Origin: Paraspadella gotoi
Taxonomy: Eukaryota; Chaetognatha
NCBI GenBank assembly: GCA_051294375.1
Contig: CM119264.1
Coordinates: 6,223,073 to 6,287,072, forward strand
Reading direction: 5' to 3'
DNA: 64,000 nt
The notes below the pieces were generated by a model, which saw only the letters and a program-made list of their open reading frames with translations, had not been told where the DNA came from and did not search any database. Of the stretch, positions 38,701 through 51,486 are shown one piece after another; the first letter of the stretch is position 1, and every line of letters begins with the position of its first letter. A program made the position numbers and the translations under genes.

Positions 38701-41700
38701 GCAGCGGCTGCAGCACAGGCTCCAGCTGAGTCGGTAGAGACAACAGAGTTGGAGATGATTGTTGCGGACGAATAGGTTGAGGCTGCGGCAGCAGTTGAGA
38801 AGGCTTCGTCTGTAAAGGTTGTACATTTAAAGTCCACAGTGGGGATCCAAATTGACTTATGATTGTTAGATTTTTGATTAAATTAATTTTCCTCGTGCAT
38901 GGAAGCATTTTAATATTTTAACAATATATTAATAAATGCTTGAAAAGATTAAAAAGTTAGATAAAGGTTTAGTACTACAATCAAAATCAAATCTGTTAAA
39001 AAAATTGAAATTTATTAAAAAAAAATTTCTTGACATTATATAGTATTTGGATAATATAAAATAGCTTCCATGCGGTTTAACGATAAGAAAGATATATCTT
39101 AATTTTTTTTATTTTTACGATCTTTTATCAATTAACAATATTATACCGGGACTTCTGTTAGCTTTGTAAACTGTTCCGACCTTAATGGGCAAGTTTGGAA
39201 TGGGTTAAGAGATGACAATTATTTCGTATGGCGCCAGTCTTACCTCTCCCCACATACTTTCATAACTAGCCAAAGTGTAAACTATGATTTTATTCTCTGA
39301 ACAATAAATCTTTTTTCCACTTGCAGTTCTTTCACTCTGCACAAACCTTGACAATTGCCCTTCCCAACCCTTCACCTGTAAGATGCCTCTCCCTGGGATC
39401 TCCCCCGCCCCCGCGCTGGGGTCGGTCCCGAGGTAAAGACACTGACGGCGCCGTCGTCGTCGTCGTCGTCGTCGTCTTTCTTGACGGCGACGATTTTTGT
39501 GCACCTCCATTTAGCCCTGAGTCAAAAAACGTCTTCTCCCCTTCGCTTCGAGCCTGAGAAAAAAATGAAAGGCGGGAAAAAGATAAGGCGCAAATGATGG
39601 TTTAAAGTCAGAGTTTTTGCGCTTTTGAATTTTATTCGTAATTACGAATACGATACTGTTATTTATGTCTTTATTCTTTACCAGTTTTATAAATTCTATG
39701 TGTAGATCCGTTTGTATATCCCGCACTCAATTTTGTTTTTAAAAGTCGAAGACCCGAAATTCACAAAAATCCAAAATATTCCCTCTTGCCTTTGATTTCG
39801 CGGGCGACGACGAAGAAACGCACGTTATTACAATAAATTAAACTATCAAACCAAACTTAAAAAGAAAAGATTCATGGGCTTTCACTCTTGGACATATACC
39901 AGAAAGGGCTTTAGTTTTTTTGATATTATTTAATGCTACTCTCGGCAGAAAAGAGAAAATTAAGACAACAATCATCCTCTTGCTTCATACTTCCTTTTTT
40001 TTTACACGAAGTTTTAAATGCTTCTTAATTAAAATATTTTAAAGTGCCTTAATTTTTTGACCTTGTTTTAGACCGTCAAATGCTTTTATGTTAAAGGATT
40101 TTAAAGAGTTTAATTTTTTTAATTGTTCCCAGACAAAAAGTGTCTCATTGAGAAAAAAGCCCGTTTAATATAAACTTTTCATACATAGAATTGTTTTTTA
40201 ACTATATTATCTCTCTCTCGTCTCTTTCTAAAGGGATGTACTTAGGTATAATATTTTTCGCCTAATTAACTGAGCAACAGTGTTACTGAAATTGCTTAGG
40301 TAAAGAAATGATTTTTCTTAATTAATTATGAATCAAAATATTTTGCTTATATTTATTTTTAAAGATAAATAAAACAACATATTTTCTTTTATTATTTTAA
40401 TTTCGTTATCAACTATAATTTCAATTTGTTTATTTTAAGCCCAAAAAATACTTTTCCCAGATGGCATTGAAATATGAGTATCAGCACCAATAAAATTAAC
40501 TAAAGAAGAATAATTCATGATTAATAAAAAAAAATTAACAGATGAATAAAGAAATTAGTAATTAACAATAAGGATGCATACATTTAAAGATATTTGCAAA
40601 TGTAACATATTCAGTTGTTATCTGATATGATTGACGAGATTAAAACCTCGAATCAAAGATGATGTAAAATGTCACAAGACTCAAGTCGCCCAAAAATATT
40701 TTGTATCTTTATTTAGAATGTCAAAGCTCATTAAAAATTCTAGCAGAATATGATATGGATTACTCAATACCTCCCGAGCTGATTATATTAAAAAATCACG
40801 AGCTCGTATATGGAAAGTAAATATCTTATGGATATGATTTTCAAATAAAAATTTTCCTATATTTTTTTTATCATTAACAAAGATTTTAACTCCAAAGTAA
40901 AAAATGACATCTTTCGAACGCTACTGAAAAATGTTTATTTTAATTAAAAACAACTATAAGACTATAGACTATAACTATACACTATACTATACTATACTAT
41001 ACTATACAACTATAGACTCCAACCACTGTCACCAAACACCAATACCAAACACCAAACATATTTTTTAGCTTATTATTTTTATAAAATTATTTATTATTTC
41101 ATTAAAAATATTTGGGGCTAAAACTAATTGAATTTCAATGTTGAGCAAATTAAAGTTTTATATTTGATAAAAGATACTCTAAAAATTAATACAAAAAATA
41201 TCCTTATTTGTAAATTTTTAAATTATATATGAAAATTTGAAAATTACTTGTTTCCACTATCTTATATTTTTATATTTTATGAATGTTTTTTACTATTTAA
41301 ACTATATTATTTAATTATATATTACTTTTTAAAAATATTAATTGCTTATTATATTTTATTATTTAATAACTCATTTTGGGAGGGGGAGGTCAGTGTTGTC
41401 TTCTGGAAATAGAGGAGGCATCTATACAAACACAAGGCTAGACTACAATAGAATACAATTAAAACTACAATATTTAATTTAATATCATTTGGCTTCAAAT
41501 TATTAAAGATAACATTTCCCTTTAAATCTTAGCAAATTAGGACCATAAGTTTATCAGTTATATCTTAGTTTTAAAGATCCTTTCCTCAATTAAAAAATTG
41601 CCTACTTTTATTCAGTTAACTACTAGGTAAACCAAAAAATTGTCTATTACCTATTTCAGAAAAAATATTTTCCTAAGTTCACCCCTTACTCTCTCTCTTA

Positions 41701-44700
41701 TCATTTGGTATCTTTTTCTTCTTATTTATTGTAAAAATCGCTCTTTTTCCGGCTACCTTTTATTACCAGGATTTTTTTTCTTACTTTCTCTACTATAAGC
41801 ATTTTCATATTACTTTCTATAGAAATTTTGCTTTTACTGTTTGCAACTCACCTGATCGCCAAGGCGATTTACATACATTGGCGCAGCCACTGGTTAGTCT
41901 TCTTCCTTTAAATTCATTTCCAAATCCGCATTCCATTTTTTTTTCCTCCGTAGAATACGCTCCCTGTCGCTCCAAAATATGGCCGCAGACCAAAGCCATT
42001 CCCGTTACGCGATGCTAATCCCTACACGAAGCCGCGCACTGAACACATTTGCGCGCTACCTGGGGCGCCATTTTGGCCGATGGACCCTCGATGTACCAAT
42101 CTCTTTCATTGCCTCTTCTCCCTGAAGAGGACGAACAGCAACTGGGAAGAGGGCCGATTGTGGAAGTCTTGGTGCGAGGAAAACTACGATGACGTCATTA
42201 CCAATTAAGAATTCTTCAAAAGTCTTAAAAAAAGTCTCAGATATCATAAAGACAAATACATTCCGATTTTCGAAAAAGGTGACGTGACATTTTTTGCTCA
42301 CATCGTCGACAAAAAAGTCACGCGACCGACACGTGAAAAACGCCAGCAACGTTTTAACGTGAAAAAAAGAAACGCGATTGCTCACGACGACGTAAGTCGG
42401 GATTGACGACATAGAATGTTACGAGCGATTCGAGTTTCTCAAGAAAAATGTCGTCGAGAAAATGTTTCGAAGATTTTTCAACTTCTGAAGCATTCAATGG
42501 CTTCAATCACTTGGATCAAGTGAAGAATGGGACAGTTGGACGCGGGACGTTTTGGAACAGGACGGAGGCTAAGGTTAAAGAAAAAAAGCGCGTGTCAAGG
42601 CTCAGTCAAGAGCAAAAAAAGTTGCACAAACATTTGCTAAAAATGTAAAATTGAAACCGACAAATCATCCGCGATCTGGGATGACAAAGGGACCACAGTA
42701 GTCATTGATGACGACGACGACAGTAGCGACAATGAGTTTTCCATCACTATCTTNNNNNNNNNNNNNNNNNNNNNNNNNATGTCACGTCACCCTTTTCGAA
42801 AATCGGAATGTATTTGTCTTTAATGATATCTGAGACTTTTTTAAGACTTTTGAAGAATCTGTAATTGGTAATGACGTCATCGTAGTTTTCCTCGCACCAA
42901 GACTTCCACAATCGGCCCTCTTCCCAGTTGCTGTTCGTCTNNNNNNNNNNNNNNNNNNNNNNNNNNNNNNNNNNNNNNNNNNNNNNNNNNNNNNNNNNNN
43001 NNNNNNNNNNNNNNNNNNNNNNNNNNNNNNNNNNNNNNNNNNNNNNNNNNNNNNNNNNNNNNNNNNNNNNNNNNNNNNNNNNNNNNNNNNNNNNNNNNNN
43101 NNNNNNNNNNNNNNNNNNNNNNNNNNNNNNNNNNNNNNNNNNNNNNNNNNNNNNNNNNNNNNNNNNNNNNNNNNNNNNNNNNNNNNNNNNNNNNNNNNAG
43201 AGCGATTTACAATAAATAAGAAGAAAAAGATACCAAATGAAAGAGAGAGAGTAAGGGGTGAACTTAGGAAAATATTTTTTCTGAAATAGGTAATAGACAA
43301 TTTTTTGGTTTACCTAGTAGTTAACTGAATAAAAGTAGGCAATTTTTAATTGAGGAAAGGATCTTTAAAACTAAGATATAACTGATAAACTTATGGTCTA
43401 ATTTGCTAAGATTTAAAAGGGAAATGTTATCTTTAATAATTTGAAGCCAAATGATATTAAATTAAATATTGTAGTTTAATTGTATTCTATTGTAGTCTAG
43501 CCTTGTGTTGTATAGATGCTCCCTCTATTTCCAGAAGACAACACTGACCTCCCCCTCCCAAAATGAGTTATTAAATAATAAATATAATAAGCAATTAATA
43601 TTTTTAAAAAGTAATATATAATTAAATAATATAGTTTAAATAGTAAAACATTCATAAAATATAAAAATATAAGATAGTGAAACAAGTAATTTTTCAAATT
43701 TTCATATATAATTTAAAAAATTACAAAATAGGATATTTTTTGGTATTAATTTTTAAGCAAAATCTTTATCAAATATAAAACTTTAATTTGCTCAACATTG
43801 AAATTCAATTAGTTTTAGCCCAAATATTTTTAATGAAATATAAAATAATTTTATAAAAAAAATAATAGCTAAAAATATGTTTGGTGTTTGGTATTTGGTG
43901 TTTGGTGACAGTGGTTGGAGTCTATAGTTGTATAGTATAGTATAGTATAGTATAGTGTATAGTATAGTCTATAGTCTATAGTTGTTTTTAATTAAAATAA
44001 ACATTTTTCAGTACGTTCAAGAATGTCATTTTTTACTTTGAGTTAAAATCTTTGTTAATGATAAAAAAATAGGAAAATTTTTATTTGAAAATCATATCCA
44101 TAAGATATTTACTTTCATATCGAGCTCGAATTTTTTAATATAATCAGCTCGGGAGGTATTGAGTAATCCATATTATATTCTGCTAAGAATTTTAATGAGC
44201 TTTGACATTCTAAATAAGATACAAAATATTTTTGGGCGACTTGAGTCTTGTGTACTTTTTACATCATCTTGATCGAGGTTTTAATCTCGTCATCATATCA
44301 GGATACAACTGAATATGTTACATTGCAAATATCTTAAATGTATGCATCCTTATTGTTATTACTAATTCTTTATTATCTGTTAATTTTTTTTATTATCAAT
44401 GAATTAATCTTTTTTAGTAATTTTATTGGTGCTGATACTCATATTTCATGCCATCTGGGAAAAGTATTTTTTGGGCTTAAAAAACAAATTGAAATTATAG
44501 TTGATAACGAAATTAAAATAATAAAAGAAAATATGTTGTTTTATTTATCTTTAAAAATAAATATAAGCAAAATATTTTGATTCATAATTAATTAAGAAAA
44601 ATCATTTCTTTACCTAAGCATTTCAGTAACACTTTGCTCAGTTAATTAGGCAAAATATTACCTAAGTACATCCCTTTAGAAAGAGACGAGAGAGAGATAA

Positions 44701-47700
44701 TATAGTTAAAAAACAAATTCTAGTTATGAAAAGTTTATATTAACGGCTTTTTTCTCAATGAGACACTTTTTGTCTGGGAACAATTAAAAAAATTAAACTC
44801 TTTTAAATCTTTAACATAAAAGCATTTGACGGTCTAAACAAGGTCAAAAAAATTAAGCACTTTAAATAGTGTATCAAGATGGATTCAGATTTTCCAAAAC
44901 GTTCACACAAGTGATCACACATTATATATACTCTTAAATTTAAAACACCTTTTATTCGATTTTGAAATTCTCAACATGAGAGATGCCGGTCGATTTTTAT
45001 CTGGCTTCCTAAATATGCAAAATTAGCGTTACGATCGAATTTGTCATGATAACGATGACGCTCTTTATTCGCGGTAATTTTAAACGTTTTATATTGTAAA
45101 TATTAATAAATAATGAATATTATAGTTTTTAGAATATATATTTTATAAATATAATAAATTTATAGTATTTGTATGACTAATATAAATAAGACAAAATTAG
45201 CAATTAAATGAGATCTGAATGCTTCTTTTTTCTACCAATATATGGAGGAATTTCAAGATTTTACATAACATAAAATATTAACTATTTCTTGGCTTGCTCT
45301 CTCAAGTCCTTATTACCATTATAATATAATAACATTGTATTATAAGAATTGTATAATTCATTTCGTTTAAGTTACTATATACGTGCTTTAATAAATAGGT
45401 AAATCTTGATACCAAATAGATTAAATAACCAATAAAAGTAAAATAATAAAACAAAGAAATAATAATACTAATATTAATATTAAGTATTTAATTAATTAAT
45501 AATAATAATTAATAAAAAAAATTATTTTAAAAATTACTGCAAAGAAAGAATTTAAATTATTTTTAAATTATTAATGGAATATTTTTCTATATTTTTTAAA
45601 AGTAATTTTTTAGTTCAACTAGGTTCCATTAGGATTGTACCCACTTAGGAATACGTAGGGATACGTGGGCGGAATACTATGGGTGCAATGTATGGTGAGC
45701 CCAATGCTAATGGGTGCAATCCTAGGGGGCAATTTTTATGGCCCAATACATACGTGGGCACAATCCTTGCTTACCACCGTATATACATATAGATAAGTGA
45801 AAAGGATTCCATTCAATATCATAATCAATTATAAGTATATTATGTTTGAATGATCAGGAAGAAAATTAAATTACAATCTAATAAATATTACATAAAATTT
45901 GAATAGCAAATACATAGATTTGGACGATTGGATCCTTTTTGTGGTTTGAGGGCAACATGAACGGGACTCATTTTTTGATATGGTATAAATAACTGTCTCT
46001 TATTAATTTGTTAATTTTCTGATTCATAATTCAAAAAAACTACTTCAATTTATAAAAGAAAACAGAGAACTTTTTGAGAGGGAAAACTTAACTTCCAGAT
46101 TTTTAAGAATTTGCTTTTGTTTTATAAGTTTAAATCAAAACATTGTCAATTAATTATAAAATTAATCGAAAACCTATTGTATGTAAAATAATATAGATTT
46201 GCTTTGTTAATTTCTTCAATCAAACCAGATTGAAAAAGTGAGTAAACCAAATTACGATTAAAAACAATATGGATAATATGATAACATTTTAATTGTTAAC
46301 AACAACGATGAGGCTAACAATTAGTTTCGAAAATGGTCCATTTTTATGTAAAACATTATTGTCGTTATGTTAACCATTAAAAAAAGTTTATTATTTTTCG
46401 TCTCTAAATCAAAACAACAATGAAAATAAATAATACAATGAACTTTAAAATAAAAAAAAAATCTGAGATAATTTTTTATGATTTAAAAAAAGTTTGGATA
46501 TGGTGCTCAAACCCTCATTCATCCTTAATTATTGGCCTATTAATAGTTATAAAAATGAAACTATAGTTAATAGGGAAAAATGGACTTCTATAATATAATA
46601 ATAGGTTTAAGAAGAAGGGGATAAAATTGTAATTCAAATCATATCCGTTTAAAGCATTTATGTTTTGTATAATATGTATTTGTTAAAAAATTTCATCTTT
46701 TATTAAATATTAATCTATATTTATTGTTATTTATCATTTGACTATATAAATCATATATTTTATATAATTTCTTCTTTAAATATATGTCAGACTGAATTTC
46801 ATACAAGCAAAACAAAAAATTAGCGATTAATTCTAAAATGTTTTCCTATAAAAAACAGAAAAAACTATAAAAACACAAACATGCACATAAAAAACTTATA
46901 AAAATTATTAAGCATTATGAAATTATTAATCAAAACATTAGAAATATTATTAATACAATTACATATGTTATTTAAAAAAAACTTAAACTCATCGTCAGAA
47001 TTTTCACAGGGAAGAAGATTGCTCTTTATTGAAAAATTCGCGAATATTCCGCCAAGGTTCGCTAGTATCTTTGTTCTTTTGGACCGGATTGACCATGTCT
47101 TTAACATTTAAAAAGATACGAAATACGTATTCGATCTCCGGGATCCTTCTTATGTTCGATCGCTATTTAATACTCTCAATATTTTTATACGAAAATTTAT
47201 TTTGATATATACGCCTGACTTAAGTTGTGCCAAATCACAGTTTTTTATGAAAACTTCTCAGAATGTCATGTATGAAATTACTAACTTTTTGGGGCGTCTA
47301 CTTTTTAAAATATTTTAATTAAGAAAGCATTTAAAACTTCGTTGTAAAAAAAAGGAACCAGTATTGAAACAAGAGGTATGATTGTTGTCTTAAATTCTCA
47401 TTTTTCTGGCGAAGGCTAAGCATAAATAATATCAATAAACTAAAAGCCCTTTTCTAGGTATATGGTCTCAAGAGTTGACAAAGCCCATGAATCTTTTCTT
47501 TTTAAGTTTGGTTTGATAGTTTATTTATTGTAATAACGTGCGTTTCTTCGTCGTCGCCCGCAGAAATCAAAGGCAGAGGGAATATTTTGGATTTTTGTGA
47601 ATTTCGGGTCTTCGACTTTTAAAAACAAAATTGAGTGGCGGGATATACAAACGGATCTACACATAGAATTTATAAAACTGGTAAAGATAAAGACATAAAT

Positions 47701-50700
47701 AACAGTATGTATTTCGTATTACGAATAAAATTCAAAGCGCAAAACTCTGACTTTAAACATCATTTGCGCCTTATCTTTTTTCCCCGCCCTTTCTTTTTCT
47801 CAGGCCTCGAGCGAAGGGGAGAAGACGTTTTTGACTCAGGGCAAATGGGAGGTGCACAAAATCGTCGCCGTCAAGAAAGACGACGACGACGACGACGACG
47901 ACGGCGCCGTCAGTGTCTTTTACCTCGGGACCGGACCCCAGCGCGGGGGCGGGGGAGATCCCAGGGAGAGGCATCTGTACAGGTGAAGGGTTGGGAAGGG
48001 CAATTGTCAAGGTTTGTGGCAGAGTGAAAGAACTGCAAGTGGAAAAAGATTTATTGTTCAGAGAATAAAATCATAGTTTACACTTTGGCTAGTTATAAAG
48101 TATGGGGAGAGGTGAGACTGCGCCCAATACGAATATTGTCATCTCTACCCTTCCCAAACTTGCCTTTACAAACTAACAGAAGTCCGGTATAAATATTGTT
48201 AATGATAAAAGATCGTAAAAATAAAAAAAAATTAAGATATATCTTATCGTTAAACGCATGGAAGCTATTTTATATTATCCAAATACTATATAATGTCAAG
48301 AATTTTTTTTAATAAATTTCAATTTTTTTAACAGATTCTGATTTTGATTGTAGTACTAACCTTTATCTAACTTTTTAATCTTTTCAAGCATTTATTATAT
48401 ATTGTTAAATATTAAAATGCTTCCATGCACGAGGAAAATTAATTTAATCAAAATCTAACATCATAAGTCAATTTGGTTGTAAAAGGACAAATACTTTTAA
48501 TTCAGACTATTTCATATTGTAAAAAATGTTAAATTCTGACCCGCCTTATTGCCCATCCTTACGCAACACTCCCCAACACCACTCTATCCCCCTCGCCACT
48601 ACCAGAGTGGGCCTGTCTCCCAGGTCGTCATTCCGTCGTCCCACGTGCGTCACTTGCTCCGTCAAAGACGAGTGCCGCTACTACGACGCCGCCTTCAGCC
48701 CCGACTCCTCGTTTCTCGTCCTGCGCTGCGAAGGACCCCAAGTGCCACACTCGACCCTGCGTCGCGTCGATGCCATCCGAGAGAAGGGTATGCTGTTTTA
48801 GAGAAGCCAGTAGGATATGCCGTTTTAGAGAATGGTACGTCGTTTTTTTAGAATGGTATGTAGTTTTATAAAGGGTATGCCGTTTGGGAGAAAGGTATTC
48901 CGTTTGAGAGAAGGGTATGCTTTTTAAGAGAAGGTTATGCCGAAGGGAAGATACATTCTTTTTTAAAAACTCTAAATGCAAAAAAATTCTTCCCTCTTTT
49001 CAGTAGCAATTTTAACTGATCTTTCCATTTCTGTGTTAATTTAAAATTCAAACGATTCTTCTAAAAATATTTTTTTTATTTTTAATTTTTGACGTCTGTC
49101 TCCTTTCCATATTCTTTAAAAACGTTTTTTTTTTTCGTTTTAATTATTTTCCCAAATTTTGTGATATTTTGTCCCGCCTTTTTCATAAACCTACGTTCAA
49201 CCTACCCTCAACTGCTTCTTCTTTCTCGTTCCTTCTAGTGTGACACTTTTTAAATTTCCCCTCGGACGCTTTGGCCAAATCTTTATATAGCCCACTTTTT
49301 CCAATATCATGCCTTTTCCCTGATTTCCCATGATCCTTTTGTTTTTCTCCTACCCCATTTTTTAACCCATATCCATTGCCTTCATCCTTTTCCTTTCGTT
49401 TTCTCTTATAGTTTTATTCATTGCCTTCTTATTCCCGATTCCTCTCTCTTTCCTCATACCCCACATTTCTTTTTTCTCTATTTCCTTTCCTCTTTTTTCT
49501 AATCCATTTCGTTTTTCCTAATCCCTCGTCTCCATCCCATCTTCCCCCCCCCTTTCCCCATCTCTCCCCCCCACCTCATTCACAGTTCTCCTCCTCGAGG
49601 ACAACTCCGGCCTGCGTCAGATAGTCGCCAAATTATCTCTCCCGAAGAGGGAATTCTTTAAGGTTCCCCTTCAACACCACAACGCCCCGTATTCCTCGCA
49701 GGTTCGAGTCCCGGCGCCGATCCTATTTTTTTCACAATTTTTTTTTTTTTACGTCGTCGGGAAATTGAAAAAAAAATGAGGAAAAAGGAAAGAGAAAATC
49801 AAAATGTTGAGTAGACTGAGGAGAAAGTATATATGAAGAAAAACCCAAAAAAGAGTAAAATAAAAAACAAACCGATTTTTTAAACATTTCATTGATATGG
49901 GAAGCCGGGCGCTCTGGGAGTGAATAAACCACCATAGTCCGTCCAAAGTCGGAGTCAAGAAATCTTGTTTATTGGTTGTACGTACAAATTTCAAAAATTT
50001 TCTGACCTGGACGTTTTTATCAGAGTGAAAAAAAAATGTCTCTTGATTAATGATTACAAATGATTAAACTTTCTAAACTAAAATCAAACAAATTTTTTTT
50101 CATACTTTTTACTGATTAATCTTAAAATTTCATCTTTTTTATTTTGAGTGCAGCCGGAGATCGAGTTCCTCTGGGGACAAATGCTTCGTCCTGTCGTAAT
50201 GAAAAAAGAACAGATCGTCAAGTATCCCGTCGTGTTTCACCTGTGAGTTCGATCACTTTCTTCACAGTTTTTCATGACATGAATCGACATCAATTTTTCC
50301 TTCTACATCCCCAGCAACGAAGTCCCCGGCAGCCAAGGAGCGACCTTCGAGTTCTCCCTCGACTGGCAGCACTTCCTCGCTTCGTTCCACGACGTCGTCG
50401 TCGTCAGTCTCGACGCAAGAGGCTCGGGCGGAAGAGGGGAAGCCTTCGCCAACGCTATCCACCGCCAATTGGGTGAGTCGAAATCATCGGGCGCTTCCAT
50501 TTTGTGGACTAAGTTTCGGCCTGAATTCATTGACAATTGCGTAAGGGTTGGAACTTTCACTATAAGCAGACGATTCAAATTAAAAAAAAAAGACTTTTAC
50601 CAAAATTTCCTGAGTTTTAGTTGAGTACTTTTTCTCGATTAAATGTNNNNNNNNNNNNNNNNNNNNNNNNNNNNNNNNNNNNNNNNNNNNNNNNNNNNNN

Positions 50701-51389
50701 NNNNNNNNNNNNNNNNNNNNNNNNNNNNNNNNNNNNNNNNNNNNNNNNNNNNNNNNNNNNNNNNNNNNNNNNNNNNNNNNNNNNNNNNNNNNNNNNNNNN
50801 NNNNNNNNNNNNNNNNNNNNNNNNNNNNNNNNNNNNNNNNNNNNNNNNNNNNNNNNNNNNNNNNNNNNNNNNNNNNNNNNNNNNNNNNNNNNNNNNNNNN
50901 NNNNNNNNNNNNNNNNNNNNNNNNNNNNNNNNNNNNNNNNNNNNNNNNNNNNNNNNNNNNNNNNNNNNNNNNNNNNNNNNNNNNNNNNNNNNNNNNNNNN
51001 NNNNNNNNNNNNNNNNNNNNNNNNNNNNNNNNNNNNNNNNNNNNNNNNNNNNNNNNNNNNNNNNNNNNNNNNNNNNNNNNNNNNNNNNNNNNNNNNNNNN
51101 NNNNNNNNNNNNNNNNNNNNNNNNNNNNNNNNNNNNNNNNNNNNNNNNNNNNNNNNNNNNNNNNNNNNNNNNNNNNNNNNNNNNNNNNNNNNNNNACTGT
51201 GAAAGGGGAATTTTAAAAGTCTTTGAAGATGCGATGTTAACAATTGGGTGGTTAATTAATAAATTAAGCTATTCAAGAGAGAATATATGTTACGATGATG
51301 ACTTAATGGGATGACAATAATCCATCTATCTACCTGTCATTGTATTTTCCTATCTGTTTGTATGTCTGTCTGTCTTTCGGTCGGTCTAT

Positions 51390-51486
<97 letters not shown>

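Larger units (their letters stand above)
38853..48478. repeat. Palindrome 2 (large imperfect inverted repeat)
   Basis: Left arm 38853-42291 is the reverse complement of 42779-48478. Shared landmarks: the (GAC)n tract and Lys/Arg-rich frame at 39205-39560 versus 47770-48030, the (ATACT)n tract at 40980-41006 versus 43925-43965, and the coding segment at 42150-42291 versus 42779-42940. The right arm carries about 2.4 kb (44868-47307) with no counterpart in the left arm. The right arm begins directly after the 25-N gap at 42754-42778. Confidence 0.85.

Noticed and set aside
37867-38775. Plus-strand Glu/Ala-rich ORFs opposite the proline-rich frame
   Set aside because: Broken by a stop at 38440, no ordinary flanking sequence; likely the shadow of the minus-strand repeat.
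39205-39560. Arg-rich ORF at 39205-39510 and its mirror at 47635-48027
   Set aside because: Driven by a (GAC)n tract; occurs in both palindrome arms without splice signals or homology.
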